Shown here in pieces: positions 43,742 to 53,692 of a DNA stretch of 64,000 bases; position 1 is the first letter of the stretch; the number at the start of each line of letters is the position of its first letter. The stretch is from Rheinheimera sp. 4Y26. Lineage in GTDB: Bacteria; Pseudomonadota; Gammaproteobacteria; Enterobacterales; Alteromonadaceae. A program made the position numbers and the translations under genes. Where the stretch lies: NCBI RefSeq assembly GCF_025245835.1, contig NZ_JAOBWS010000001.1:806001-870000 (forward strand), in the 5' to 3' direction. Under the pieces are notes generated by a model. That model had not been told where the DNA came from. It did no database searches and saw only the letters and a program-made list of their open reading frames with translations.

Positions 43742-46700
43742 GAGTCAGCTCCTGCGCGGTGGCTGCAGTGGTGCGCCCGGCTCTTTTGGCCAGCACATAA
43801 TAAAACAGTGGCGTTAAAATCAGACCAAAGATAGTGACGCCAATCATGCCGGCAAACACCGCCACACCCATGGCCTGACGCATTTCAGCACCAGCGCCGG
43901 TGGAGAACACCATAGGCACCACACCCATAATAAAAGCGATGGACGTCATCAGAATGGGGCGCAGTCTTAAGCGCGCCGCTTCTAAAATGGCCGCCAGCGG
44001 TGCCATGCCGTGGTCTTGCTTTTCCTTGGCAAATTCCACCATCAAAATGGCGTTTTTAGTGGCAAGGCCAACCAGCACTATCAGGCCAATCTGGGTGAAA
44101 ATATTGTTGTCACCGCCGTACAGCAGCACACCGCTGATAGCAGAAAGTAAGGTCATAGGCACAATCAGAATAATGGCCAGTGGCAGGCTTAAACTTTCGT
44201 ATTGGGCGGCCAGCACCATAAACACCAGCAGCACCACCAGCGGGAACACCAGATATTCGGCATTACCGGCCAGAATTTGCTGATAAGACAGTTCTGTCCA
44301 CTCGTAGGTCATACCGGCTGGCAGAGTTTCGGCCAGAATTTTTTCAATAGCGGCTTGTGCTTCGCCTGAGCTAAAGCCTGGCGCCGGGCCACCGTTAATT
44401 TCAGCTGTGGTGTAACCGTTGTAGTGCATCACGCGGTCCGGGCCAGCGCTGTGTGCAACCTTCACAAATGAACCCAGCGGTATCATATCACCTTGATTAT
44501 TCACAACTTTCAGTGCTGCGATTTGCGATGGATCTTGCCGGAAGCTTTCATCAGCCTGCACATTCACCTGATAGGTGCGGCCAAACTGGTTAAAGTCATT
44601 GGCATAGGTGGTGCCTAAATAACCCTGCAAGGTCTGGAATAAGGTGTCTAAAGAAACGCCCTGGGCTAAGGCTTTAGTGCGGTCTACGTCTAAATCCAGC
44701 TGCGGCACATTTACCTGATAGCTTGAGAAAACCCCAGCCAATTCAGGCGTTTGCCAGGCTTTCATCATCACTTGTTGCGTCACTTTAGCAAGTTCGACAT
44801 AACCTAAGTTGGCTCTGTCCTGAATTTGCAGCCGGAAGCCACCAATGGTGCCTAAACCCTGCACCGGCGGCGGCGGGAATATTGCAATAAAAGCGTCCTG
44901 AATACCGGCAAATTTGGCATTTAAATCTGCGGCTATCGCATTGGCAGCAAGCTCCGGGCTTTGGCGCTCATCAAAGTCTTTCAGTGGCGTAAACACAATG
45001 CCGCTATTGGGGCTATTGGTAAAACCATTGATGCTAAGGCCAGGAAAAGCCACTGAGTTGGCAACACCAGGGTGTTCCAGCGCAATACGCGACATTTCTT
45101 TGATCACAGCTTCAGTGCGCTCTAAAGACGCCGCATCCGGCAACTGGGCAAAAGCCACCAGATATTGTTTGTCCTGACCTGGCACATAACCTGTGGGCGT
45201 GCTGTGAAATAAGCCTGCGGTTAAGCCCAGCATACCAATGTAGATAATGCCAACCAGAGCGCCAAAACGAATCACTTTACGCACCAGTAAACCGTAGCCA
45301 GCTGAGGCTTTTTGAAAAGCGCGGTTAAATGGCTGGAACAACCAGCCGCCCAGGGCTTTGTCCATCACGCGGGTCAGTTTGTCTTTCGGGGCGTCATGTG
45401 CTTTGAGCAACAAGGCTGAAAGCGCCGGGCTTAAAGTTAAGGAGTTTAGGGCCGAGATAAAGGTCGAAATAGTGATAGTGAGCGCAAACTGCTTATAAAA
45501 CTGACCGGTTAAACCTGTCATAAAAGCAGTAGGAATAAACACCGCTGCCAATACCAGCGTGGTGGCAACAATGGGGCCTGTCACTTCTTTCATCGCTTTT
45601 TGTGTGGCTGCAAGCGGGCTTAAACCATCGGCAATATTGCGCTCAACGTTTTCCACCACCACTATGGCGTCGTCCACCACAATACCAATGGCCAGTACCA
45701 AACCAAATAAACTTAAGGCGTTGAGCGAAAAACCCATTAAGTGCATAAAAGCAAAGGTACCGACCAGCGACACCGGCACTGCCACCAGCGGAATAATAGA
45801 AGCACGCCAGGTTTGCAGGAATAACACCACCACCAGCACCACCAACAGCACAGCTTCGAGCAGGGTTTTTACCACAGCTTCAATAGAGCCACGCACAAAA
45901 ACCGTTGGGTCGTACACGATGTCGTAATTTAAACCCTGCGGGAAACTTTTTGACAGTTCCGCCATTTTGGCGCGCACATCATCCGAGATTTGAATGGCAT
46001 TCGAGCCAGAGGCCTGAAACACCGGAATAGCCACAGCGTCTTTATTATCCAATAAAGATTTCAGCGCATAAGTGCTGGCACCCAGTTCTAACCTGGCCAC
46101 ATCTTTGAGCCGGCTGATTTCACCCTGAGCACCCACTTTAATAATGATGTCACCAAATTCTTCGACCGAAGTCAGCCGGCCTTTGACGTTGATCAGGAGC
46201 TGAAAATCGCTTTCGCCTGAAGGCTGCGCACCTAAACTGCCGGCCGCTGCCTGTTGGTTTTGTTCACGAATAGCGGCCACTATCTGTTGTGGTGTCAGGC
46301 TCAGCGCCGACACTTTATGTGGGTCCAGCCACACGCGCAGGCTGTATTCACCGGCACCAAATAACCGCACCGCACCAACACCTTCAATACGGGCCAGCTC
46401 GTCTTTGACGTTTTGCGCCGCATAGTTGGACAAATACAACATGTCGTAGCGGTTATCGGGCGAGGTTAAATGCACCACCATGGTTAAATCCGGCGAGGAT
46501 TTTTCGGTGACAATCCCCAGGCGCTGCACTTCTTGTGGCAACCTTGGTTTGGCGCGGTCGACCCGGCTTTGCACTTGTGTCTGAGCGCGGTCAACATCGG
46601 TGCCAATGGCAAAAGTAATGGTTAAGGTCATGCGGCCATCAGAAGTGGCCTGGGATGACATATACAACATGTTCTCCACACCGTTAATTTCCTGCTCCAG

Positions 46701-46895
46701 TGGCGAGGCAACTGTGTCGGCGATGACTTTTGGGTTAGCGCCAGGGTAGTTGGCGGTAACCACTACTGTGGGCGGCACTACTTCAGGATATTCGGTAATA
46801 GGCAGTTGCCACACGGCAATGGCGCCACTGATAAAAAACAGCAGCGACAATACAGCGGCAAAAATCGGTCTTTTAATAAAAAATTGCGAAAGCAT
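43734..46895 (-). CDS. RND multidrug efflux pump (AcrB/HAE1 type)
   Basis: A 1053-residue inner membrane pump. It has 12 membrane helices, two large periplasmic loops, and the proton relay Asp pair in GIVVDDAIVVVENVER near residue 405. The length and the start MLSQFFIKRPIFAAVLS are those of AcrB-like HAE1 transporters. It lies between the adaptor gene and the outer membrane channel gene, all on the minus strand, and is probably repressed by the divergent TetR protein. Likely substrates are hydrophobic drugs and similar compounds. Confidence 0.96.
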   Translation of the reverse strand: MLSQFFIKRPIFAAVLSLLFFISGAIAVWQLPITEYPEVVPPTVVVTANYPGANPKVIADTVASPLEQEINGVENMLYMSSQATSDGRMTLTITFAIGTDVDRAQTQVQSRVDRAKPRLPQEVQRLGIVTEKSSPDLTMVVHLTSPDNRYDMLYLSNYAAQNVKDELARIEGVGAVRLFGAGEYSLRVWLDPHKVSALSLTPQQIVAAIREQNQQAAAGSLGAQPSGESDFQLLINVKGRLTSVEEFGDIIIKVGAQGEISRLKDVARLELGASTYALKSLLDNKDAVAIPVFQASGSNAIQISDDVRAKMAELSKSFPQGLNYDIVYDPTVFVRGSIEAVVKTLLEAVLLVVLVVVLFLQTWRASIIPLVAVPVSLVGTFAFMHLMGFSLNALSLFGLVLAIGIVVDDAIVVVENVERNIADGLSPLAATQKAMKEVTGPIVATTLVLAAVFIPTAFMTGLTGQFYKQFALTITISTFISALNSLTLSPALSALLLKAHDAPKDKLTRVMDKALGGWLFQPFNRAFQKASAGYGLLVRKVIRFGALVGIIYIGMLGLTAGLFHSTPTGYVPGQDKQYLVAFAQLPDAASLERTEAVIKEMSRIALEHPGVANSVAFPGLSINGFTNSPNSGIVFTPLKDFDERQSPELAANAIAADLNAKFAGIQDAFIAIFPPPPVQGLGTIGGFRLQIQDRANLGYVELAKVTQQVMMKAWQTPELAGVFSSYQVNVPQLDLDVDRTKALAQGVSLDTLFQTLQGYLGTTYANDFNQFGRTYQVNVQADESFRQDPSQIAALKVVNNQGDMIPLGSFVKVAHSAGPDRVMHYNGYTTAEINGGPAPGFSSGEAQAAIEKILAETLPAGMTYEWTELSYQQILAGNAEYLVFPLVVLLVFMVLAAQYESLSLPLAIILIVPMTLLSAISGVLLYGGDNNIFTQIGLIVLVGLATKNAILMVEFAKEKQDHGMAPLAAILEAARLRLRPILMTSIAFIMGVVPMVFSTGAGAEMRQAMGVAVFAGMIGVTIFGLILTPLFYYVLAKRAGRTTAATAQELTHG

Positions 46896-46904
46896 AAGGG
46901 CTCC

Positions 46905-48212
46905 TTAACCGCGGCTGTTGCTGCTTTGGCTGGCTTTGCTGTGATCAGCAGCGCCGGCAGAGGCTGGCTGTTTTTCCTGCTGGGCGGTCAGCGCAGGTGT
47001 TGGTGCTAACAACTGAGCTGTGGTCTCGTCCAATTGGTGCTGCGTGGTTTTTAGCGCCTGCAAGGTTTCAGCGGATGTCATAGCCACAGGGTTAGGTGTG
47101 ATTTGCATGGTCGGGCGTACCCGCTGCAGGCCGTTGACGACGATAGTTTCATTGGCGGTCAGCCCTTGTTTGATAATGCGCAGGCCACCGATTTTTTCGC
47201 CTAAAGTCACAGCGCGGTATTGCAGCTGCTGTTTGTCGTCTACCACCAGCACATACTTGTTATTCAGATCGGTGCCTACAGCTTTGTCATCGATCAAGAT
47301 GCCTTTGTAACTGGCACTGCCCATCAGTTTGATATTGGCAAAAAGCCCCGGGATCAACAGGTTATCTTTGTTATCAAACACAGCTCGGGCGCGGATGGTG
47401 CCGGTTTGCGGGTTGATGCTGTTATCGAGAAAATCCAGCTCGCCACTAAAGCGGTAGTTATTGTCGGACGCCAGCGCCATCTGTACCGGAATTGGCGCTC
47501 GGCTGTCGGCGCGTTCGCCTTTAGCGGCCAGCGCCACATATTTCAGGTAACTTTGTTCGTCAGCGTCAAAATACGCATAAATTTTGTCGGTAGATACAAT
47601 AGTGGTGAGCTGGCTTTGACCGGCATGCACAAAGTTGCCGCTGGTGATCAGTGCATTAGACACTCTGCCGCTGATCGGGGCTGTCACTTTACTGTGGGAT
47701 AAATCCAGTTGTGCTTTATCCAGAGCGGCGCTGACGGCTGCCAGTTGGGCTGCACTTTGTTCCATTCGCGCGCGGCGGGCGTCCAGCAGCTCTTCGGCAA
47801 TAGCGTTTTGCTTACGTAATTGTTCGGCGCGTTTTAAGTCATTTTTTGCCAGCTGCAGCTGACTTTTAGCCGCTGTGAACTCGGCGCTCAGCCGTTTGAC
47901 TTCAGCGACAAAAGCACGGTCATCAATCTGAAATAACAGGTCGCCCTGTTGCACCAGTTGGCCTTCCTGAAACAGTACCTGGGTCAGATAACCTGATACC
48001 CGCGGCACTAAAGCCACAGTTTGTGGCGCCTGCAGGCGGCCGGTAAATTCGTCCCATTCGGTAATGCGCTGCTGCACCACAGTGGCCACATCAACAGCAG
48101 GGCCAGCCTGTGACGCTGCCGGTGGCGCCGCTTCAGGTTGGCTGCAGGCAGCAATAACCGCCGCCGTGAGGCTGGCGAGCAAAAAGTTTCTGGCCGGATG
48201 TAATTTGCGCAT
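46905..48212 (-). CDS. RND efflux membrane fusion lipoprotein (AcrA type)
   Basis: A 435-residue adaptor. ATG 48212, with AAGGA 7 bases upstream, gives a lipoprotein signal (LASLTAAVIAAC, Cys at about residue 23). Then come the barrel-sandwich lipoyl half-motifs (GYLTQVLFQEGQLVQQGDLL; VTAPISGRVSNALI), a helical hairpin between them (about 100-160), and beta-barrel and membrane-proximal domains. The last 60 residues are rich in Gln, Thr and Ala. It is the first gene of the operon; three operator-like sites lie upstream. Confidence 0.94.
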   Translation of the reverse strand: MRKLHPARNFLLASLTAAVIAACSQPEAAPPAASQAGPAVDVATVVQQRITEWDEFTGRLQAPQTVALVPRVSGYLTQVLFQEGQLVQQGDLLFQIDDRAFVAEVKRLSAEFTAAKSQLQLAKNDLKRAEQLRKQNAIAEELLDARRARMEQSAAQLAAVSAALDKAQLDLSHSKVTAPISGRVSNALITSGNFVHAGQSQLTTIVSTDKIYAYFDADEQSYLKYVALAAKGERADSRAPIPVQMALASDNNYRFSGELDFLDNSINPQTGTIRARAVFDNKDNLLIPGLFANIKLMGSASYKGILIDDKAVGTDLNNKYVLVVDDKQQLQYRAVTLGEKIGGLRIIKQGLTANETIVVNGLQRVRPTMQITPNPVAMTSAETLQALKTTQHQLDETTAQLLAPTPALTAQQEKQPASAGAADHSKASQSSNSRG

Positions 48213-48267
48213 AACAAGGTCCTTATAAGCTGAGCAGGCAGCAATCACTTCAGATTGCTGAATTCTG

Positions 48268-48346
48268 TACTGACTGGTATATTGTACTGGTCGGTAAATA
48301 TATAGGATGTTGTTTTGCAGTCAACCTTTATTTGTACTAATCGGTA
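48268..48346. promoter_or_regulatory. Three TetR-type operator half-palindromes
   Basis: Three related 12-bp sites, TACTGACTGGTA (48268-48279), TACTGGTCGGTA (48285-48296) and TACTAATCGGTA (48335-48346), each preceded by TTG or CTG, lie between the efflux operon and the tetR gene. All are imperfect palindromes of the form TACnnnnnGGTA. The first two are 17 bases apart centre to centre, about one and a half helical turns; the third is 50 bases further. They are the likely sites of the divergent TetR protein. Confidence 0.75.
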
Positions 48347-48596
48347 AAAAACTAAAGACGATTTTCTGCTAAGCACAATGCAATTTGGTTCTATTAAAAA
48401 CCGACAGTCTGAAGCCTGGAGCTATAACTGTCTGAAATGCCTTATAGTTCATGGCGGGTCTTGGCGCTTCTGCCACTGCTGGCAATATTTCTGTACCGGT
48501 TGGTAGGTATCGCTGACTTTACAAGGCTTGTAAAGCTGTTTACTCTGTCGGCATTAAATTACCTTGTTGTAGTTATGGTTATTGAGGAGTTTTGTG

Positions 48597-49214
48597 ATGT
48601 CAGACAGCCAGACTCAGGTAGGACGCCCACGCGCATTTGACCTGGATAAAGCTTTGCAAAAAGCCCTCGAAGTGTTCTGGGAAAAGGGGTATGAAGGCGC
48701 GTCGCTGCCGGATCTCACCGAAGCCATGGGCATTAACAAACCCAGTTTATATGCCGCTTTTGGCAATAAAGAGCAGTTGTTTTTAAAGGCGGTCGAGCTT
48801 TATGAAAACCGCCCTTGTGCTTTTTTTAAACCCGCTTTATTACAGCCAACCGCTTATCAGGTGGCTGAGCATATGCTGTTTGGCGCTGCTGCTGCCAATG
48901 CCGATCCAAGTCATCCCAAAGGTTGTGTGGTGGTGCAGGGCGCTTTGTCGTGCAGCGACAGCGCCAATAATGTGAAACAGGCGCTGATAGAAAAGCGCCG
49001 TAACGGCGAGCTGCAGTTGCAGCAAAGGCTGGAACAGGCCAAAGCCGCAGGCGAGTTGCCGGCCGACGCCGACTGTGGCGCGCTGGCAAGTTATCTGGTA
49101 GTGCAAATCCAGGGCATGTCGATTCAGGCTGCAAGTGGCGCCAGTGCTGAGCGATTACAGCAAGTGGCCGCTATTGCATTGCAGGGGTTTAAGGCCATGT
49201 TGCAACCAGGCTGA
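48597..49214 (+). CDS. TetR-family transcriptional repressor
   Basis: A 205-residue regulator. The N-terminal HTH (about 8-60; ASLPDLTEAMGINKPSLYAAF with GNKEQLFLKAVELY) is typical, and the C-terminal ligand domain is helical with a GCVVVQGALSC segment, as in AcrR/TetR_C proteins of the YxaF group. GAGGAG lies 7 bases before the ATG; a TTG codon upstream is in that site and is rejected. It is divergent from the RND operon and probably represses it. Confidence 0.92.
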   Translation: MSDSQTQVGRPRAFDLDKALQKALEVFWEKGYEGASLPDLTEAMGINKPSLYAAFGNKEQLFLKAVELYENRPCAFFKPALLQPTAYQVAEHMLFGAAAANADPSHPKGCVVVQGALSCSDSANNVKQALIEKRRNGELQLQQRLEQAKAAGELPADADCGALASYLVVQIQGMSIQAASGASAERLQQVAAIALQGFKAMLQPG

Positions 49215-49247
49215 GGTGTTCAGCCTCTGCCTTTTATGCTGTTTTCT

Positions 49248-49484
49248 TTAAGCCGGCCGCTTTTGCTCAAGGGGTTTTGCACTCTGGCGGTTTGCCTGTT
49301 TACACTGACCCGCACTTGGGAACCTGCCCGCCAGCTGTAACCAGCCTTCTCCCGGGCTGTGCTGGGCACAAATGACACCCCCTGTTATTTTGCTTTGCCA
49401 TAAATACCAGGGCGCCGGTGCCGCCACACTCTGGCTGCTACAGTAAAACACCAGTAATATCAGTAGTTTGAAACGGATTTTCAT
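49248..49484 (-). CDS. Small exported hypothetical protein
   Basis: A 78-residue protein with a signal peptide (MKIRFKLLILLVFYCSSQSVAA) and a short mature part with two cysteines (VICAQHSP and GQCKQ), which may form a disulphide. AAGGGAG lies before the ATG. I do not recognise the family. It is monocistronic, between the tetR and the diguanylate cyclase genes. Confidence 0.6.
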   Translation of the reverse strand: MKIRFKLLILLVFYCSSQSVAAPAPWYLWQSKITGGVICAQHSPGEGWLQLAGRFPSAGQCKQANRQSAKPLEQKRPA

Positions 49485-49758
49485 CTGAACTCCCTTATGC
49501 AGGCCTTCGTTGTTGCAGCCTTTGCGCCACAAAACTGCGCTGATATTCGTTAGCAAAGCCAGTGCCAGTTCGCAGCGTCAATTTTTCGTGATAGCGCTGC
49601 CTGACGACGTTTTGGCTGTTTTGCCGGTAAATTGAACCTGCACTACAACTTTGCAGTCAGATAAAGACATGCGTCAGTTGAGCTGTGGTTTTCACCTGTG
49701 GTAGAGAAGACCTGATTGCACGCGTGACACCTGAGAGCAACACAAGGAGTCACACGCT

Positions 49759-50724
49759 ATGTATCATGCCACTATCCCCGACAATGAGCCGATGCGGCTT
49801 GCCACTTTACACACTTCACAATTACTGAATTGCCGTGGTAGCGAGCAGTTTAACCGCTTGATCCGGCTTGGCAGGCGCTTATTACAAATGCCGATGTGCG
49901 CCATTCATCTGGTGGATGCCGAGCAAATCCGCGTATTGGCGGCACAGGGTTGCAATTTATCCGGCAGTGCGCGGCAAAGTTCCTTTTGTGGTCACACCAT
50001 TTTGGGCGATGAGGCTTTAGTGATCCAGGATACCCGCCATCATCCCTACTTCTTTGACCATCCGTTGGTGCAGGGGGCCGATGGCATCCGCTGTTATGTT
50101 GGCGTACCGTTGCGGGCTTTTAATGGCTGCAAAATTGGCACCTTATGTTTGATGGACAAAATACCCCGGGAAATTTCGGCTGATGACTTAGCTGCGCTTA
50201 GAGATCTGGCGCTGTTAACAGAGCAGGAAATGGCTTCCTGTCAGCTGGCCATTATTGACGACTTAACCAGTCTGGTGAACAGAAGGGGTTTTGAAACCAT
50301 GGCCAGGTTACTGCTCAATAGCAGTGAGCGCCAGGGGTTGCCTGCTGTGTTGTTGTATTTTGATTTAGATGGTTTTTCCACACTAAATCATGCTTATGGT
50401 GAAGCCGAAGGTGACAGGGCGTTGATGCGTTTTTCCCGGTTGCTGAAACAAACTTTCAGAGGCAGTGATGTGATAGGCCGTTTGGGTGATGATGAATTTG
50501 CCGTGCTGGTGGCCAACAGCAACGCGCAGCAGGCCGAGCAGATAGTGGACAGGTTACGTCAGAGCACTCAGTTGCAGCAAAGTCAGGAAAGCTGGAGTAG
50601 TCCGCTGCAGTTTAGTGTGGCTGCAGTGCATTATTTGCCGGATCAGGGGCCGAGTCTGGAGCATTTATTAAGCCGGGCCGATCAGCTGATGTATCAGCGC
50701 CAACAAGGCCAGCGTTTGTGCTGA
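49759..50724 (+). CDS. GAF-GGDEF diguanylate cyclase-like protein
   Basis: A 321-residue cytoplasmic protein. The GAF domain (about 25-160; MPMCAIHLVDAEQIRVLA, GVPLRAFNGCKIGTLCLMD) precedes a GGDEF domain (about 165-320). The signature reads GDDEF (243-247): the second Gly is replaced, and the site may be weak or inactive. The metal-binding Asp in FDLDGF is present. AAGGAG is 9 bases upstream. It is followed by a strong bidirectional terminator. Confidence 0.88.
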   Translation: MYHATIPDNEPMRLATLHTSQLLNCRGSEQFNRLIRLGRRLLQMPMCAIHLVDAEQIRVLAAQGCNLSGSARQSSFCGHTILGDEALVIQDTRHHPYFFDHPLVQGADGIRCYVGVPLRAFNGCKIGTLCLMDKIPREISADDLAALRDLALLTEQEMASCQLAIIDDLTSLVNRRGFETMARLLLNSSERQGLPAVLLYFDLDGFSTLNHAYGEAEGDRALMRFSRLLKQTFRGSDVIGRLGDDEFAVLVANSNAQQAEQIVDRLRQSTQLQQSQESWSSPLQFSVAAVHYLPDQGPSLEHLLSRADQLMYQRQQGQRLC

Positions 50725-50760
50725 CCGCCATGTAGTTTCAAAAATCTCTTCGCAAAACAA

Positions 50761-50796
50761 CCATTAAAAAACCACCTGATGGTGGTTTTTTAATGG
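50761..50796. terminator. Bidirectional terminator
   Basis: Perfect 16-bp arms starting CCATTAAAAAACCACC around the loop TGAT, giving T-runs on both strands. It separates the convergent cyclase and sapC genes and can serve both. Confidence 0.92.
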
Positions 50797-50849
50797 TTTT
50801 GTCAGCGCAGTGTGAATACAACATGCTCACTGCGCTTAAATGTAACAGC

Positions 50850-51557
50850 TTAAGCTGCGGTCACCGGCAGCTTTTGAATTAAGGCACCAATGCGGTCCAG
50901 CGAGCTGAAGTGTGCGTAAATAGCGGGTAATACACCAAATTTACGCAGCGACAGGAATTTTTCATCGCTCAGGGCTTCAAACTTTTCACGGTCAATCACA
51001 AAAAAACCATCTAAACGGTGCTGATTGCCGGCGGCGTCTGTGTATTGCAGGCCATCCGCTTTAAATAAGTCCATTTCTTCCATCTGTTTCACGATATTAC
51101 GGCTGACAGTGTTGGAGTCGATATAATCGCGGAAAAACTTATTTACACCGTCGAAAAACTCAGTATTGCTGCCATCTTCGTTGAACATGGCCTGACCTTC
51201 GGTGCGGCTGACGTTGTCTGCTTGTTCGTTGACACAAAGTACCAGTTGATCATCAGCAGCTTGCGCCAGTGTGAATGGGTAAGTGCGGATAGAAGCAGGC
51301 AGATAACCGCCGGTGTAGGTCTCGTTTTCAACAAACAGGTTTTGCTCTTCTTTTAAGCCATACACTGCAACAGCGTTATAACCGCTATTGTCCTGGTTTT
51401 TTAAGAAAAAAATCGGGAAAAAAGGTGCAGCAGCAACAAACTCCTGCAGCATCAGTGGCGCCACATTGCGGCCATTAACGGCTTCTAATGAAAATTTTGG
51501 TAATATTTTTAAGTCTTTGTGAGTTTCATTGCTTAACGGGACTGGCTTAGCGAGCAT
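50850..51557 (-). CDS. SapC-family protein
   Basis: A 235-residue protein matching the SapC family first linked to the Campylobacter S-layer region: KFSLEAVNGRNVAPLMLQEF, AAAPFFPIFFLKN, GGYLPASIRTYPF and LDGFFVIDREKF. AAGGAA lies before the ATG. No signal peptide, so it is probably cytoplasmic. The family often sits next to TonB receptors and tryptophan halogenases in related bacteria; here it stands alone. Function is not established. Confidence 0.9.
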   Translation of the reverse strand: MLAKPVPLSNETHKDLKILPKFSLEAVNGRNVAPLMLQEFVAAAPFFPIFFLKNQDNSGYNAVAVYGLKEEQNLFVENETYTGGYLPASIRTYPFTLAQAADDQLVLCVNEQADNVSRTEGQAMFNEDGSNTEFFDGVNKFFRDYIDSNTVSRNIVKQMEEMDLFKADGLQYTDAAGNQHRLDGFFVIDREKFEALSDEKFLSLRKFGVLPAIYAHFSSLDRIGALIQKLPVTAA

Positions 51558-51949
51558 AATTATTCCTTTAGGATGTCAGGGGCCGGGCAGACAGCGGCTG
51601 AATTCGCAGCGCGCCAGCGCAGCAGGCGTAAGCTGTGGCGCCCTTGCCGGCCTTTTTTTAGATACCGCAGCACCATACTATAAAAATATGACAAAATACC
51701 AGTGCAGTTTTGCAGAAATATGCTAACGAAAACGGCATCATCAGAGCCTGTCAGAACAGGCGCAGAATTAACGATCTGAATTTACAAATGAAAGCCCGGA
51801 CTTCGTGCCGGCTCAGTGCACAACAAAAGTACCAGGCCAGTGCAATAGTCCGGCAAAAGCCGGCGGGATAGCACTTTTAGTGCTTATCACATCAGCCAGC
51901 CTCAGGCCTGGTTCTGGTCAGGATCGGGACAGGTGACTCAGAAGAATTT
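51558..51949. other. Divergent intergenic region
   Basis: About 392 bases between sapC and the sulfatase-fold gene. It holds a few short GC hairpins, for example CCGGC/GCCGG near 51850, and no credible gene. An AT-rich segment at 51650-51720 probably holds the sapC promoter. Confidence 0.45.
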
Positions 51950-53692
51950 ATGAATTTATTGCTAAAACATCGTATGACCTTGCCACTGACGTTGCTGTTG
52001 TTAGTGCTGCTGATTTTATCCCCCCAGCTGTATCTGTTGCTGCACAAAACCACGTTGCCAGTTTTTGTGCAACAAGGGCTGTTACCTGCGCTGTTATTGC
52101 TGTTGTTGCTGCTGTCGGTGAGCCGCAATTTTGCAACCGGTATCTGGTTTTGGTTGCCTTTTGCCTTGCTGGCGCCGCAGGAGCTGTTTTATCTGTCGAC
52201 TTATCAAAAAGTGACAGACGCCCATGCCATGGCCATTATTGCCGAAACTGATTTGGCCGAAGCAGCCGGTTATTTGTCGGGGCTGGGCTGGCTGATTTTG
52301 CCGGCCATTCTGCTGGTATTGATGCTGGTGGCTGTCGCCAGTGCAGTCTGTAAAGTACAGGCGCTGCAGTGGCCCCGTTATGGCCGGCCTCTGGTTTGGC
52401 TGCTGACTTTATGTTGGCTTGGCTGGTTGTATCAGCAGGAGTTGGTGTATCGCGAGTTATACCCGGTGAAAGAAGGCCGTAATGCCACTGAAACTGAGTT
52501 GTCCAAACGACCTTTGCCCAATAGCCATAATTTGTATCATCAGAGTTATCCGCTGAACTTACTGCTGGCCGCCAATGAATTCAGAGTGCAAAAGGCTGCA
52601 CTGGCCGAAGTGGCCGCCACAGTGGCCGATTTTCGGTTTGGCACCAGCCAGCCACAGAATACGGCAGAGCGGCAGATTTATGTGCTGGTGATTGGGGAAA
52701 CCCTAAGGCCGGACCGGCTGCAGTTAAACGGTTATCCGCGCGCTACAACACCAAGGTTGGCAGGCCTTGGCGACGTGGTCAGTTTTACCAATATGGTCAG
52801 CCCCTGGGCCTGGACCCGGATGTCGGTGCCGGTGATTTTGTCGCGTAAGTCGGCGCAGGATCACAGTTATTTCTCGCGGGAGACTTCTGTGGTGGCGGCC
52901 TTTAAAGAAGCAGGTTTTGCCACAGCCTGGTTATCTACCCAAAGCCCGCTCGGTGTACACGACAGCTCGGTGGCGTTACACGCCAGTGAAGCGGATGAAG
53001 TGCAATATTTAAATCCGGTGGGTTATAAAAAAGAAGGTTTTTACGATGATGTGCTGGTGGGCGCTTTTTCGCGGGTGCTGGAAAAAGGCGAAGCTAAACA
53101 GCTGATTGTCTTGCATACCCTGGGCAGCCATTTTAGTTATTCCGACCGTTACCCCGACAGTTTTGATTTATTTCAGCCCTCAGGTAAAGGCGAGGCGCTT
53201 GGCATGCACGACAGAGCCAATAAAGAAAAACTGAATAATGCTTATGACAATACAGTGGCTTATACCGATTATTTGCTGTTTAACCTGATTCGTCAGCTGG
53301 AAAAACAACAGGCCATCAGCAGCCTGTTGCTGGTGTCGGATCATGGTGAAAATTTGTTTGACGGCGACTGTGATAAAAGCGGCCACGGCCACAACACTGA
53401 GTTTGACTACAGAGTAGCGGCCTTGTGGTGGGGCTCGGCGGAGTTTAAGGCAAAGTACCCACAGCAAACGCAGTTGCTGCAGCAGCGGCGTGACGTGCCT
53501 TTAATCACCAGTCAGACTTTTCACACCATGTTGGATTTAGCCCAACTGAGATATGCCGACGAGCGCCTTGCACAAAGTTTTGCCTCGACACAGTTTGTGC
53601 CGCCACAGCGCATTCTGGCCTCCGGCATCGACTTTGATAAGGCGCAGCGCCTTGGCGCATGCAAAGTGTTACCCAATCCGGTGCAGCCCTGA
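51950..53692 (+). CDS. Phosphoethanolamine-transferase-like membrane sulfatase-fold protein
   Basis: A 580-residue inner membrane protein with four or five N-terminal hydrophobic helices (about 10-175) and a large periplasmic alkaline-phosphatase-fold domain (about 235-560). The metal-site motifs LVIGETLRPDRLQLNGYP, the probable nucleophile Thr in SPWAWTRMSVPVILS, LHTLGSHFSYSDRYP and VSDHGENLFDG match EptA/CptA/OpgE-type enzymes, which move phosphoethanolamine to lipid A, core sugars or glucans. The acceptor cannot be told from sequence. Confidence 0.88.
   Translation: MNLLLKHRMTLPLTLLLLVLLILSPQLYLLLHKTTLPVFVQQGLLPALLLLLLLLSVSRNFATGIWFWLPFALLAPQELFYLSTYQKVTDAHAMAIIAETDLAEAAGYLSGLGWLILPAILLVLMLVAVASAVCKVQALQWPRYGRPLVWLLTLCWLGWLYQQELVYRELYPVKEGRNATETELSKRPLPNSHNLYHQSYPLNLLLAANEFRVQKAALAEVAATVADFRFGTSQPQNTAERQIYVLVIGETLRPDRLQLNGYPRATTPRLAGLGDVVSFTNMVSPWAWTRMSVPVILSRKSAQDHSYFSRETSVVAAFKEAGFATAWLSTQSPLGVHDSSVALHASEADEVQYLNPVGYKKEGFYDDVLVGAFSRVLEKGEAKQLIVLHTLGSHFSYSDRYPDSFDLFQPSGKGEALGMHDRANKEKLNNAYDNTVAYTDYLLFNLIRQLEKQQAISSLLLVSDHGENLFDGDCDKSGHGHNTEFDYRVAALWWGSAEFKAKYPQQTQLLQQRRDVPLITSQTFHTMLDLAQLRYADERLAQSFASTQFVPPQRILASGIDFDKAQRLGACKVLPNPVQP

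Noticed and set aside
49557-49758. Longer form of the small exported protein (start at 49556)
   Set aside because: The extra 24 residues would precede a complete signal peptide, and AAGGGAG marks the start at 49484.
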